A DNA stretch of 25,284 nucleotides from CAZKUR01 sp964556005. GTDB lineage: Bacteria > Bacteroidota > Ignavibacteria > Ignavibacteriales > Ignavibacteriaceae. The notes beneath the pieces are model-generated. The model had not been told where the DNA came from, made no database searches, and saw only the letters and a list, made by a program, of their open reading frames with translations. Numbering within the stretch: position 1 is the first letter of the stretch; the number at the start of each line of letters is the position of its first letter. The position numbers were made by a program, and so were the translations under genes. This document shows, piece after piece, positions 6,242 through 13,584 of this stretch. The stretch covers positions 1 to 25,284 of the forward strand of contig CAZKUR010000056.1 of assembly GCA_964556005.1 (NCBI GenBank). Reading direction: 5' to 3'.

Positions 6242-7549
6242 TTAAAGTCTGATTGTTTTTGCTTCTTGTTTAATTATCTCTCCCGTGTGAGGATCTTTTA
6301 TAAGAATATCCGGCTGCGGATAAATCTTTCCGTCCAGTTCAACATTTATCATCGGCCAGTCTTTGGATTTAGTAAGAACTTCGACACTGTCCGGATGAAC
6401 GAGAATAGTTTCTTCAACCTTTGCACCTGTAATTGTCGGGTTCCATGCGAATGCCTGGTTTACGTGAACTACTTTGTCTATGCCGGGATAAATAACATAC
6501 TCACGATCGTTATATCCAATCGCACCGCCCTGATGATGCTTCATCCATTCACCTTCAAAGCCTACATCGGCATACCATTTTTTCATATCCTCGAAAATGG
6601 TTGCGCATGAAGTACCCGGTTTGGTTGCTTCTTCATAATGAGCATTTACAATTGCGGTTTTTTCAATTTTGTTCTGAAGGTCTTTCGGCAACGGCCCGAA
6701 ATGTACAAACCTCGTTACGGCAATAGGCATTCCCCATTTTTCCGCAACGACATTAACCATAGCGTAATCTTTAAGCGTATCACCAAAAGGAATTGCATGA
6801 CGGTATTTATAAATTCTTTGATCTACTCCTATGAGAAGAACCGTCGGCATAATTCCTCTCGACCTGATTTCAGCAGCAGTCATTGCCTCAATCTCAAACT
6901 CATTCATTCCAGGCATTAGCCTTTTGCAAACTTCGGCAACCGCATCAGTGGTTTGTTCGCAAATCCATTTGTATTTTTTTATTTCTGTGGGAGTCAATTG
7001 ATATCTTAACGGTTGGAATTTTTCATCCATTAAAACCGTTTCCGGGTAAGGTATATCGCTGCCGATTCTTCTATTCCCGGCAACTTCAGTAATCAATTTC
7101 CCTCTGACATCCTTTACGGGATTCGCTTCATACCAGGGATAAAATTTTAACTGATAGCCCAATCCCCTCAGGCTTTCATCCAGCATCCTCGGTGCTTCGC
7201 TTCCGTTTGCAATCAGATATTTTTTCCCGTCTTCCATTATTAATAATGATGCACCGCCGACATCTTTATTTAAAACTATTTGCGTATTCGCTCTTCCAGC
7301 AGTTATCCAGTTTACATTTCTTACCTGTGTAAAAAGCATTCCTCCCAAATTATTTTCCTTCATCCATTTCTTCAGCCTGTCGACTTTAGTATTTATTTCT
7401 TCATTAACTTCCTGATCGGTTAATAACTGTGACGGAAGACCTTTCCAGATCATTTTACTAACTTCCTCGTTCTTCTTCAGCTCGGGTTTTTGACAGGAGA
7501 TGAGCGAAATAGAGATCAGCGCTAGTAATAAAATGTATACTTGTTTCAC
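6242..7549 (-). CDS. Lipoprotein with a degenerate M24 (Xaa-Pro peptidase-like) fold
   Basis: A 435-residue protein with a lipoprotein signal ending in SLISC (Cys19). Residues about 50-180 resemble the creatinase N-terminal domain (RLKKWMKENNLGGMLFTQVRNVNWITAG) and 185-390 the pita-bread M24 domain. The metal ligands are mostly gone: the two aspartates of VDxGA...SDITR correspond to Asn266 and Ala277, the His of GHGIG corresponds to Gly342 in HHQGGAIG, and the Glu of EPG corresponds to Asn370 in AWNPTITG. Only the last Glu (VEETILV, 379-380) is kept. It is therefore unlikely to be a two-metal peptidase and may be a binding protein or act by other chemistry. The start is GTG, fixed by AGGAGG 6 bp upstream. 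It lies between lacI and the mutarotase-like gene. Confidence 0.85.
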   Translation of the reverse strand: MKQVYILLLALISISLISCQKPELKKNEEVSKMIWKGLPSQLLTDQEVNEEINTKVDRLKKWMKENNLGGMLFTQVRNVNWITAGRANTQIVLNKDVGGASLLIMEDGKKYLIANGSEAPRMLDESLRGLGYQLKFYPWYEANPVKDVRGKLITEVAGNRRIGSDIPYPETVLMDEKFQPLRYQLTPTEIKKYKWICEQTTDAVAEVCKRLMPGMNEFEIEAMTAAEIRSRGIMPTVLLIGVDQRIYKYRHAIPFGDTLKDYAMVNVVAEKWGMPIAVTRFVHFGPLPKDLQNKIEKTAIVNAHYEEATKPGTSCATIFEDMKKWYADVGFEGEWMKHHQGGAIGYNDREYVIYPGIDKVVHVNQAFAWNPTITGAKVEETILVHPDSVEVLTKSKDWPMINVELDGKIYPQPDILIKDPHTGEIIKQEAKTIRL

Positions 7550-7561
7550 TTTTATCCTCCT
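7550..7561 (-). promoter_or_regulatory. Strong ribosome binding site that fixes a GTG start
   Basis: On the minus strand AGGAGG (7556-7561) lies 6 bp before the GTG at 7549-7547. No ATG is available nearby in the frame upstream of the lipoprotein signal, so GTG is the chosen start. Confidence 0.75.
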
Positions 7562-7593
7562 AAAAATTTAGTACAATTGTTAAATGTCTTTTA

Positions 7594-8625
7594 TTATTTT
7601 TCATTATACTTACATCCGCACGATCTTCGTATTACCAGTTCGGTTTTTACTGTTAAATTCTCCACATTATCTTTTTTGTTTTCTATATGAGCAATTAATT
7701 TTTGTGCGGCAGCTTTACCGACCTCATATGCGGGCTGCCTTACAGTTGTTAACGGTGTGGGCATAAGTTCTGCGCGTATGTCATCTGAAAATCCTACAAT
7801 TGCTATATCCTGCGGAATTCTCAATCCCTTTTCCCTTATTGCTTTCATTGCCCCGAAAGCTGCTGGATCGTTTACGGCAACAACGGCACGCGGCCAATCT
7901 TTTGGGGGATGCTCAAGCATTTTTTTCATCGCACTGTAACCGCCCTCTTCATGAAAGCCGGATTCTACAATCAATTTTTTATCGTAATTGATTTTATATT
8001 TTTTTAAGGCTTTTTTGAATCCGTTCAATCTTTCTTTTGCAATTGAAATCGACAATGGCCCGCGAAGATGTGAAATTTTTTTATACCTGTGCTTTATCAG
8101 GTGTTCCGTTATTTTGTAAGCGCTTTCCTTATCATTTATGCTTACACAGCTTGCCCCGATATTGTAAACACAGCGGTCAAAGAAAACCACATGCAATCCC
8201 ATATCAATTACCTGCTTATAAATTTGATATTCGGTATCCGACTGAGCTACTGATGCCAAAATTCCATCTACCCTGCGCGAAGCCAGAGTTTCAATTGCTG
8301 AGATTTCACGACTTGCATCTTCAGCAGAGTGAGTAAGCATAATATGATAACCTGCCTGATAAGCAATTTCTTCTATTCCTTTAATCGCATCGGGAAAGAA
8401 TGAGTGAGTAATTTCCGGGACCACTACACCTATAGTTTGTGTTTTTGATACAACCAGGCTCTTTGCAATATGATTCGGGAAATAGCCTAATTCCCGTGCG
8501 GTTTTTAATACGGCTTTTCTCGTCTTTTCATCTACATTTGAACTGTTGTTCAATGCTCTTGAAACCGTCATCATGGAGATGTTAAGAGTATCGGCAATAT
8601 TTTTGAGTGTTACTCTTTTTGTCAT
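7594..8625 (-). CDS. LacI-family transcriptional regulator
   Basis: A 343-residue regulator of normal length. Residues 5-50 form the LacI helix-turn-helix (TLKNIADTLNISMMTVSRALNN, then TRKAVLKTARELGYFPN), followed by the hinge helix NHIAKSL. From about 62 the ligand domain begins (TIGVVVPEITHSFFPDAIKGIE) and includes the usual RRVDGILA, VNDPAAFGAMKAIREKG and DIAIVGFSDD...PLTTVRQP motifs. Such proteins typically repress sugar genes until a sugar or sugar phosphate binds. It starts 4 bp after the stop of the upstream glycosidase gene and precedes the M24-like gene, so it is embedded in the locus it probably controls. Possible operators lie at 4985-5245. The effector is unknown; galactose or a disaccharide intermediate is a reasonable guess. 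Confidence 0.95.
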   Translation of the reverse strand: MTKRVTLKNIADTLNISMMTVSRALNNSSNVDEKTRKAVLKTARELGYFPNHIAKSLVVSKTQTIGVVVPEITHSFFPDAIKGIEEIAYQAGYHIMLTHSAEDASREISAIETLASRRVDGILASVAQSDTEYQIYKQVIDMGLHVVFFDRCVYNIGASCVSINDKESAYKITEHLIKHRYKKISHLRGPLSISIAKERLNGFKKALKKYKINYDKKLIVESGFHEEGGYSAMKKMLEHPPKDWPRAVVAVNDPAAFGAMKAIREKGLRIPQDIAIVGFSDDIRAELMPTPLTTVRQPAYEVGKAAAQKLIAHIENKKDNVENLTVKTELVIRRSCGCKYNEK

Positions 8626-8629
8626 TTTA

Positions 8630-11248
8630 TTACTTCTTAATTGATATGATTATTTCCTTTTTAAGGAATTCGTTATTTCCATTATTATTAAATTTAATTT
8701 TTATTCGATTTTTAATTAGTTCGCCTCCGGAAATCTTATCTATTGATTTTGAATTCCGGACGCCAAGCATGTATTCTTCATTGGCTCTTCCTTCAACATA
8801 AGTAATCAAATTATTTCCATTTAATTCCTCGTATAAAACTTTTAAAGAATTATTTATTCCGCCAAAATCAGTTTTTAAAGAGAGAAGATAAATCTCAGGT
8901 GAGGGATTTAATGTAATCTTTAGATTGCCGCTTTTTGCCAAATTAAATTCGGTTTTTACTACAAATGCTTGTCCGGTATTTTCAGAATTGAAGTTAATTG
9001 TTTTATCATTAAGCTTCATGGAAGTTACTTTCGTACCCAATCCCAATGAAGGTTTAAAAACTATTTTGATATTTTCTGCACCTGTGTTTTCCGTATTTAG
9101 ACTTAATCCATTATCGGTTCTTAACAACTTTAAACTTACAATATTATTACCAGCTTTTATGTTGCCTACAAATAGACTATCCCAATCGGCAGGAAGACGT
9201 GGAGAGAAATAAATCGTTTTGTTGGTTGCATCAACATCCAAACCTACTAATCCTCTAATAAAAGGTTCTGCAAAACCCGATGCCGAAAAACCCTGGTCGT
9301 GATAAGCTTCGGCTAATTTTGTATTTAAAGTACCGGAGAAAACTTCGGCTACTTCACCCAATCCATTATCAAAAAAGTGATTTGCATTTGCCTGTATTAA
9401 CCGGTAAGCGGAAAGATTGAAATTATAATTGTACTGGCCCCGAACCATTAAAGTAGAAATGAAAGACCATACAGCACCGTAATTATAATTTGCCGGGTCG
9501 TAAAGCTCTGATTTATTCGAAAGACTTCTAACTCCCCAATCGGTTATTAAATCGGTTGAGTTCATTTTCTTTAGGCTTTCAATTACATGATCTTTATTTA
9601 GTAATTCGAATTTCATCCCAGTTGCAGGCCAGGGAGTATTCTCATCAACCTGCTCGCCTTTTTCGGTAGCGCCGTAACTGTACATTCCTTTTTTCGGCAT
9701 CCAGAATTTTTCTTCCATAGCAGCTAAAGCTTTTTTTAATTGTTCTTCTGCCTGGGATTTTAACTCTTTATCTCCTGTTGCTCCGGCCATATTGATTACG
9801 GCTTCAATTCCTTTTGTCCATATTGCAGAGGTATAAAAGTCCGCATAAATATGAACATATTTCCCGAACTCAAGTGCACCCAGGCCAGCACCTTTCAAGT
9901 CCATTAAACCGTCACCGTCGCTATCCTTAGACAAGCACCAATGATAAGCCAGTTTAATGGATTTCCAGCTTTGTTTGATAAAATCAAGATCTCCGCTCTG
10001 TTTATAATAATCACCGATTGCAACCAAATACCAGGGAGTTGTATCTGCATGGTTGTAGCCGTAGTGGTAATCGTTCCACCAGTCTACCAAACCTTCGCTT
10101 TGCGAAAGTTCATGCGCCATCTTTCCGATATCTTTATTTACATCATTAGGATTTTTCTTTCTAATCGGAAAGTTATCCTGACGCTGCCATTTTTGAGTAA
10201 ACTTAAGTGCATTTTTTTCTGTAGTAAAATCCTGAAAACTATTAAACGATAAAGAATTTATGAAACAGTCACCGCCAAAGAACCATGCAAACCCGGGCCT
10301 GCCGCCGTTTCCCGATAAACCGTATCCAGCAACCATTCCGTATCCAAGATTCGGGTTATCCACCATCAAATTGTGTAAAGCAACTTTACTCCATTCGTAA
10401 GCTAAGTTAAATTTTTTAACCGGTGTAATGACTTTTATAGTCGATTCTTTTAGCTGTTTATAATAATCATAATTTTTTTGATAATATTCTTCGGCGTTTT
10501 CCCAAAGATTATTGTACAAATTTTTTACTTCTTCATATTTTGCATTTATTCCTCCTGCAATTACAATTGGAATTAGTGAATCTTTGACCTCTTTCGGTTT
10601 TACTTCAATTTTAAATTGTAGAGGGTTATCTGCAAACATATGAGCAGGTGGTGAGGTCATTTGCTGCCCCAGCGGAGAACCGCAAATAAACAATGCTCTT
10701 TGCCTGCCTTCGGAAATAATATAACCTTTTACGTTATCATCCCAATAACTGTACTGCCCGCCGATTCCTGCTGGCCATTCCGGCTGCATTACCGGCAAGA
10801 AGCCTGGAACTATTTTTAACGGAATAGTTGTATTCACATCAAGAAGAATAATTGTACCTTTTTTCTCAACCGGAACTATAATAATTTCTTTGACCGTAAA
10901 GGACTCATAAGAAAAAGTTAATGTAGTAGCTTCAGGTGTAACCGAAATAGTTTTAACTATATCTTTCTGCTGAATCGGGGTAGTTGAAGAACCGATAAAA
11001 AATAATAGCTGAAAATTTCTTAAAGGTTTCCAGGGCCAAACCCACATTTCGAAAGTGCCGTCTTCAAATCCCATTAAAGCAGCTTTTCTTCCGATCTTGT
11101 CGAAATATTGATTCGGCTGTGCTAACCTTGTTACTTCAATTTCATTTTTCTTTAATTCGAATTTCGGTATTAAACCGTTTTGATTATTCTGAGCAAACAA
11201 ATTCAAAAAAAGAAATAATGAAATTATAATTGATAATTTATTTTTCAT
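8630..11248 (-). CDS. Secreted amylo-alpha-1,6-glucosidase-like (alpha/alpha)6 glycosidase
   Basis: An 872-residue enzyme starting at ATG 11248; the frame opens at a TTG at 11254, but AAAGGT (11254-11259) is then correctly spaced only for the ATG. A signal peptide (MKNKLSIIISLFLFLNLFAQ) sends it to the periplasm. A beta-rich N-terminal part (about 25-270) precedes an (alpha/alpha)6 domain (280-690) with GRPGFAWFFGGD (316-327), HEL (378-380), ADTTPWYL (401-408), Glu460 in GALEFGK and Glu661 in SGFAEP. The GRPG.AW.FG.D and D.TP motifs resemble debranching-type enzymes. It is a distant paralogue of the 1149-residue protein in this window and shares SPRLPADWD and similar C-terminal beta domains. 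The Arg of the partner's FGRD is Gly here. Linkage specificity is unknown. Confidence 0.75.
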   Translation of the reverse strand: MKNKLSIIISLFLFLNLFAQNNQNGLIPKFELKKNEIEVTRLAQPNQYFDKIGRKAALMGFEDGTFEMWVWPWKPLRNFQLLFFIGSSTTPIQQKDIVKTISVTPEATTLTFSYESFTVKEIIIVPVEKKGTIILLDVNTTIPLKIVPGFLPVMQPEWPAGIGGQYSYWDDNVKGYIISEGRQRALFICGSPLGQQMTSPPAHMFADNPLQFKIEVKPKEVKDSLIPIVIAGGINAKYEEVKNLYNNLWENAEEYYQKNYDYYKQLKESTIKVITPVKKFNLAYEWSKVALHNLMVDNPNLGYGMVAGYGLSGNGGRPGFAWFFGGDCFINSLSFNSFQDFTTEKNALKFTQKWQRQDNFPIRKKNPNDVNKDIGKMAHELSQSEGLVDWWNDYHYGYNHADTTPWYLVAIGDYYKQSGDLDFIKQSWKSIKLAYHWCLSKDSDGDGLMDLKGAGLGALEFGKYVHIYADFYTSAIWTKGIEAVINMAGATGDKELKSQAEEQLKKALAAMEEKFWMPKKGMYSYGATEKGEQVDENTPWPATGMKFELLNKDHVIESLKKMNSTDLITDWGVRSLSNKSELYDPANYNYGAVWSFISTLMVRGQYNYNFNLSAYRLIQANANHFFDNGLGEVAEVFSGTLNTKLAEAYHDQGFSASGFAEPFIRGLVGLDVDATNKTIYFSPRLPADWDSLFVGNIKAGNNIVSLKLLRTDNGLSLNTENTGAENIKIVFKPSLGLGTKVTSMKLNDKTINFNSENTGQAFVVKTEFNLAKSGNLKITLNPSPEIYLLSLKTDFGGINNSLKVLYEELNGNNLITYVEGRANEEYMLGVRNSKSIDKISGGELIKNRIKIKFNNNGNNEFLKKEIIISIKK

Positions 11249-11260
11249 ATACAACCTTTA
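11249..11260 (-). promoter_or_regulatory. Ribosome binding site deciding the ATG start of the glycosidase
   Basis: AAAGGT on the minus strand (11254-11259) is 5 bp from ATG 11248-11246. A TTG start at 11254 would overlap it, so the shorter reading with an immediate signal peptide is preferred. Confidence 0.6.
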
Positions 11261-11320
11261 AAATCTCTAACCCGATTCCTCAACTGGTTATTTGTAATGA
11301 TGATTTATACTTTTGAATTT

Positions 11321-13507
11321 TTAATTTTTACTTTTAACTTTTATCTCTGCCTCCTTGTTGTACTTATCAATTAATACTCTTGCCATAATAGAATCCCAGA
11401 TATAATTCGAAGGACTATTCATTATATCGTTATCCGCGCTGTAAGACTCCCAGTAATTGTGATTCTTTTTTAATTGAGTTACAACAGCAAGCAGCATTTT
11501 ATCCGACAGCTCATCTGCATTTTTTTTATAGCCGTATTGTTTCAATCCGTCAATTACCATATAATCCCAAAGAAGCCAGACGGGTCCGTTCCACTTACAG
11601 CAGTAATCGACATACGGACTGTAAAACGGATCGTCAGCCGATAGAGTCGGTACGCCGTATTTCCGCCAAAATTCATCCGGATTAGTTAAATGCTGCACCA
11701 ATCTTTCTGCTCTGTCCTTAGGTGCAACGCCTGCCCACAAAGCAAGAAATCCTATTATTTCTTTATGCTTCAAGTCTCTTGTTAAATATTTAAAGGAATG
11801 ATGCTTTTTATCTACATGATAATAAAAACCTGTGGAATCATCCCACATATATTTATTTATTAATTTTGAAATATGATCCGCCTTTTTCAGCCAATTCTCT
11901 TTTCCTTTTTGATCACCCAAAACATCAGCCATTTTTGCAAGTGATTTCGTTTCTTTTACAACCATTAATGAAAGATCAAGATCTTCAAGCTCATCGGATA
12001 TATCTTCTTTATCGACATCAAGATGTCTTTCCTTTGAAACCTGGAAAACCACATTGTACCAATCTCTCACATTTTCGATTATTCCGTAGGGTCCCCATTC
12101 GAAAAGTCCGTCGTGATCGGTGTCCCTGTTCTCTTCAAGCCATTTAACATATTTTGAACCCGATTCGTAAGCATCTTTCAGAAAATTTTTATCCTTGCTT
12201 ACATTATAAATTTCCCAATTTTCCCATGAAAAAAACGGGGCAGAAGTTGTCGACATTTCTTTTCCAAGTTCTTTACTGTAATGAGGATAATCCTGCAAAC
12301 CACGCGGACCATGCCGGTAAGCAATCAGTCCATCCATCCTTTGCTGATCAATATAAATTCTTTGTGAACCTTCGGCGGAGACAGGATCCATGTATGCATA
12401 AGCCAGCATGCTCAATGATTCATGAAGAACCTGATGGCCGTGTCCCCAGCCCCACAAAGGCTGTCGTGAAAAAACGTAAAAGTTGTGTTTTGCGGAATCA
12501 GCCGGAGGAAGCATACATCCGCGGACAAGATTAAAGGCTCCGAGATAAACAAGCTTTTCATCCTCGGTTTTGAAATTTATTCTCGGAACTTTTGAATAAA
12601 GCTCAACATCCGCATCGACATATTTTTGAAGCGGTTCTGTTTTTAATTTATCGATTTGTTTAACGAGCGGCTCAAGATCCTCTTTTTGATCCTGCCAGCC
12701 TCTGAAATATCTTACATTTTTTTCTTCACCCGGCTTTAAAACAAACTTGCCGTGAAGTGCAACAAAATTTACATAACCGTCTTTATTCAAATTCAATGAA
12801 TCACTTCTATTATCCGAGTAGTAATCTGTTTTAATGCTCGTATAAAATTGATCAAGTCCACCCATATAACCACCGTACGAATATGGCTGAAAACTGCTGC
12901 AGAAAAAATCTCTTGTGTGAGTTGGATAGGGCTCTTTCTTATATAAACAGCTTATCAATCTGTATTTTGATTCATAATGGTTTGTAATGTAGCCGTTGTT
13001 TTGATTGTCAAAGTCTTTTATTAATAAAGAATCATTTCCCAATTCCATTACCGGATAAATTTCAATTTCATGGACAACATTATCGGTATTTTTAATCTCC
13101 ATACTAACAACTGCAATGGATGAGCTGCAAACAAAAAAAGTTTCCTGAACATGAATTCCCTTGAATGGTTCATATTCAAGAATTGCCATATCGGGGAATG
13201 ATGCGATGACAACAGGTTTTTTGTGGTAGTTTTCAATTTTAGTGACAACAACCTGATTGATTTTCCAGATGCAATAAAATTTTCCCGCCTGGTCGCCTGA
13301 ATAATTAACCGGATAACAATCGGAGTAGTAATCCATTTTATATCCTTTATCGCCGTACAAACGCGACCTTTGCATTGCCGCAGTGTATGTTGTATAAAGC
13401 GGATCGTCTGCCTTTGCATTTATTTTCAGATAATCATCACTAACCTGCAAAGATTGTGATAATATATTCGTTGCCAGCAAAAGAATAAAAACAAAAGTAA
13501 ACTTCAT
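11321..13507 (-). CDS. Secreted GH63/MGH1-like glycosidase, divergent paralogue
   Basis: A 728-residue secreted enzyme (signal peptide MKFTFVFILLLATNILSQ) with no T9SS tail, so probably periplasmic. An N-terminal beta domain (about 20-290) is followed by a clan GH-G type (alpha/alpha)6 domain: WGWGHGHQVLHESLSMLAY (352-370), RDTDHDGLFEWG (461-472), ENVRDW with the likely general acid Asp482, KWNGPVWLLWDYM (638-650), and WESYS with the likely base Glu687. In GH37/GH63 enzymes these positions carry the acid and base. Compared with the two sister enzymes here, the loop after the acid (VFQVSKERHLDVDKED) and the substrate-side loop (RHGPRGLQDYPHY) differ strongly, so specificity probably differs. 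AAGGAAA precedes the ATG. GH63-type substrates include alpha-glucosides; the natural one is unknown. Confidence 0.85.
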   Translation of the reverse strand: MKFTFVFILLLATNILSQSLQVSDDYLKINAKADDPLYTTYTAAMQRSRLYGDKGYKMDYYSDCYPVNYSGDQAGKFYCIWKINQVVVTKIENYHKKPVVIASFPDMAILEYEPFKGIHVQETFFVCSSSIAVVSMEIKNTDNVVHEIEIYPVMELGNDSLLIKDFDNQNNGYITNHYESKYRLISCLYKKEPYPTHTRDFFCSSFQPYSYGGYMGGLDQFYTSIKTDYYSDNRSDSLNLNKDGYVNFVALHGKFVLKPGEEKNVRYFRGWQDQKEDLEPLVKQIDKLKTEPLQKYVDADVELYSKVPRINFKTEDEKLVYLGAFNLVRGCMLPPADSAKHNFYVFSRQPLWGWGHGHQVLHESLSMLAYAYMDPVSAEGSQRIYIDQQRMDGLIAYRHGPRGLQDYPHYSKELGKEMSTTSAPFFSWENWEIYNVSKDKNFLKDAYESGSKYVKWLEENRDTDHDGLFEWGPYGIIENVRDWYNVVFQVSKERHLDVDKEDISDELEDLDLSLMVVKETKSLAKMADVLGDQKGKENWLKKADHISKLINKYMWDDSTGFYYHVDKKHHSFKYLTRDLKHKEIIGFLALWAGVAPKDRAERLVQHLTNPDEFWRKYGVPTLSADDPFYSPYVDYCCKWNGPVWLLWDYMVIDGLKQYGYKKNADELSDKMLLAVVTQLKKNHNYWESYSADNDIMNSPSNYIWDSIMARVLIDKYNKEAEIKVKSKN

Positions 13508-13538
13508 TTTAAGATTTCCTTTTTAATTTCAAATTTCT

Positions 13539-13583
13539 ATTCGCGCATTAGCGGCTTTAATTTTTTGCCGCGAATGCGCTAAT
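13539..13583. repeat. 45-bp inverted repeat between two glycosidase genes
   Basis: Arms 13539-13555 and 13567-13583 pair at 15 of 17 positions around an 11-base T-rich loop. The core pair is GCGCATTAGCGGC with GCCGCGAATGCGC. It is much more GC-rich than its surroundings and sits directly after the stop of the upstream gene (13585). It could act as an attenuating hairpin or be a dispersed REP-like element. Confidence 0.7.
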
Positions 13584-13584
13584 T

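Noticed and set aside
6212..6610. Open frame of 132 codons on the + strand
   Set aside because: It is antisense to the M24-like gene, shows no family motif and no ribosome binding site; a shadow of the real gene.
7573..7580. ACAATTGT palindrome between lacI and the M24-like gene as operator
   Set aside because: Eight AT-rich symmetric bases are expected by chance and the symmetry does not extend.
11249..11254. TTG start at 11254 for the 872-residue glycosidase
   Set aside because: It overlaps the AAAGGT ribosome binding site; the ATG at 11248 is properly spaced.
12154..12534. Open frame of 126 codons on the + strand
   Set aside because: Antisense to a clearly conserved GH63-like gene, with unlikely composition and no motif.
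13048..13419. Open frame of 123 codons in another minus-strand frame
   Set aside because: Fully inside the GH63-like gene and without recognisable features.
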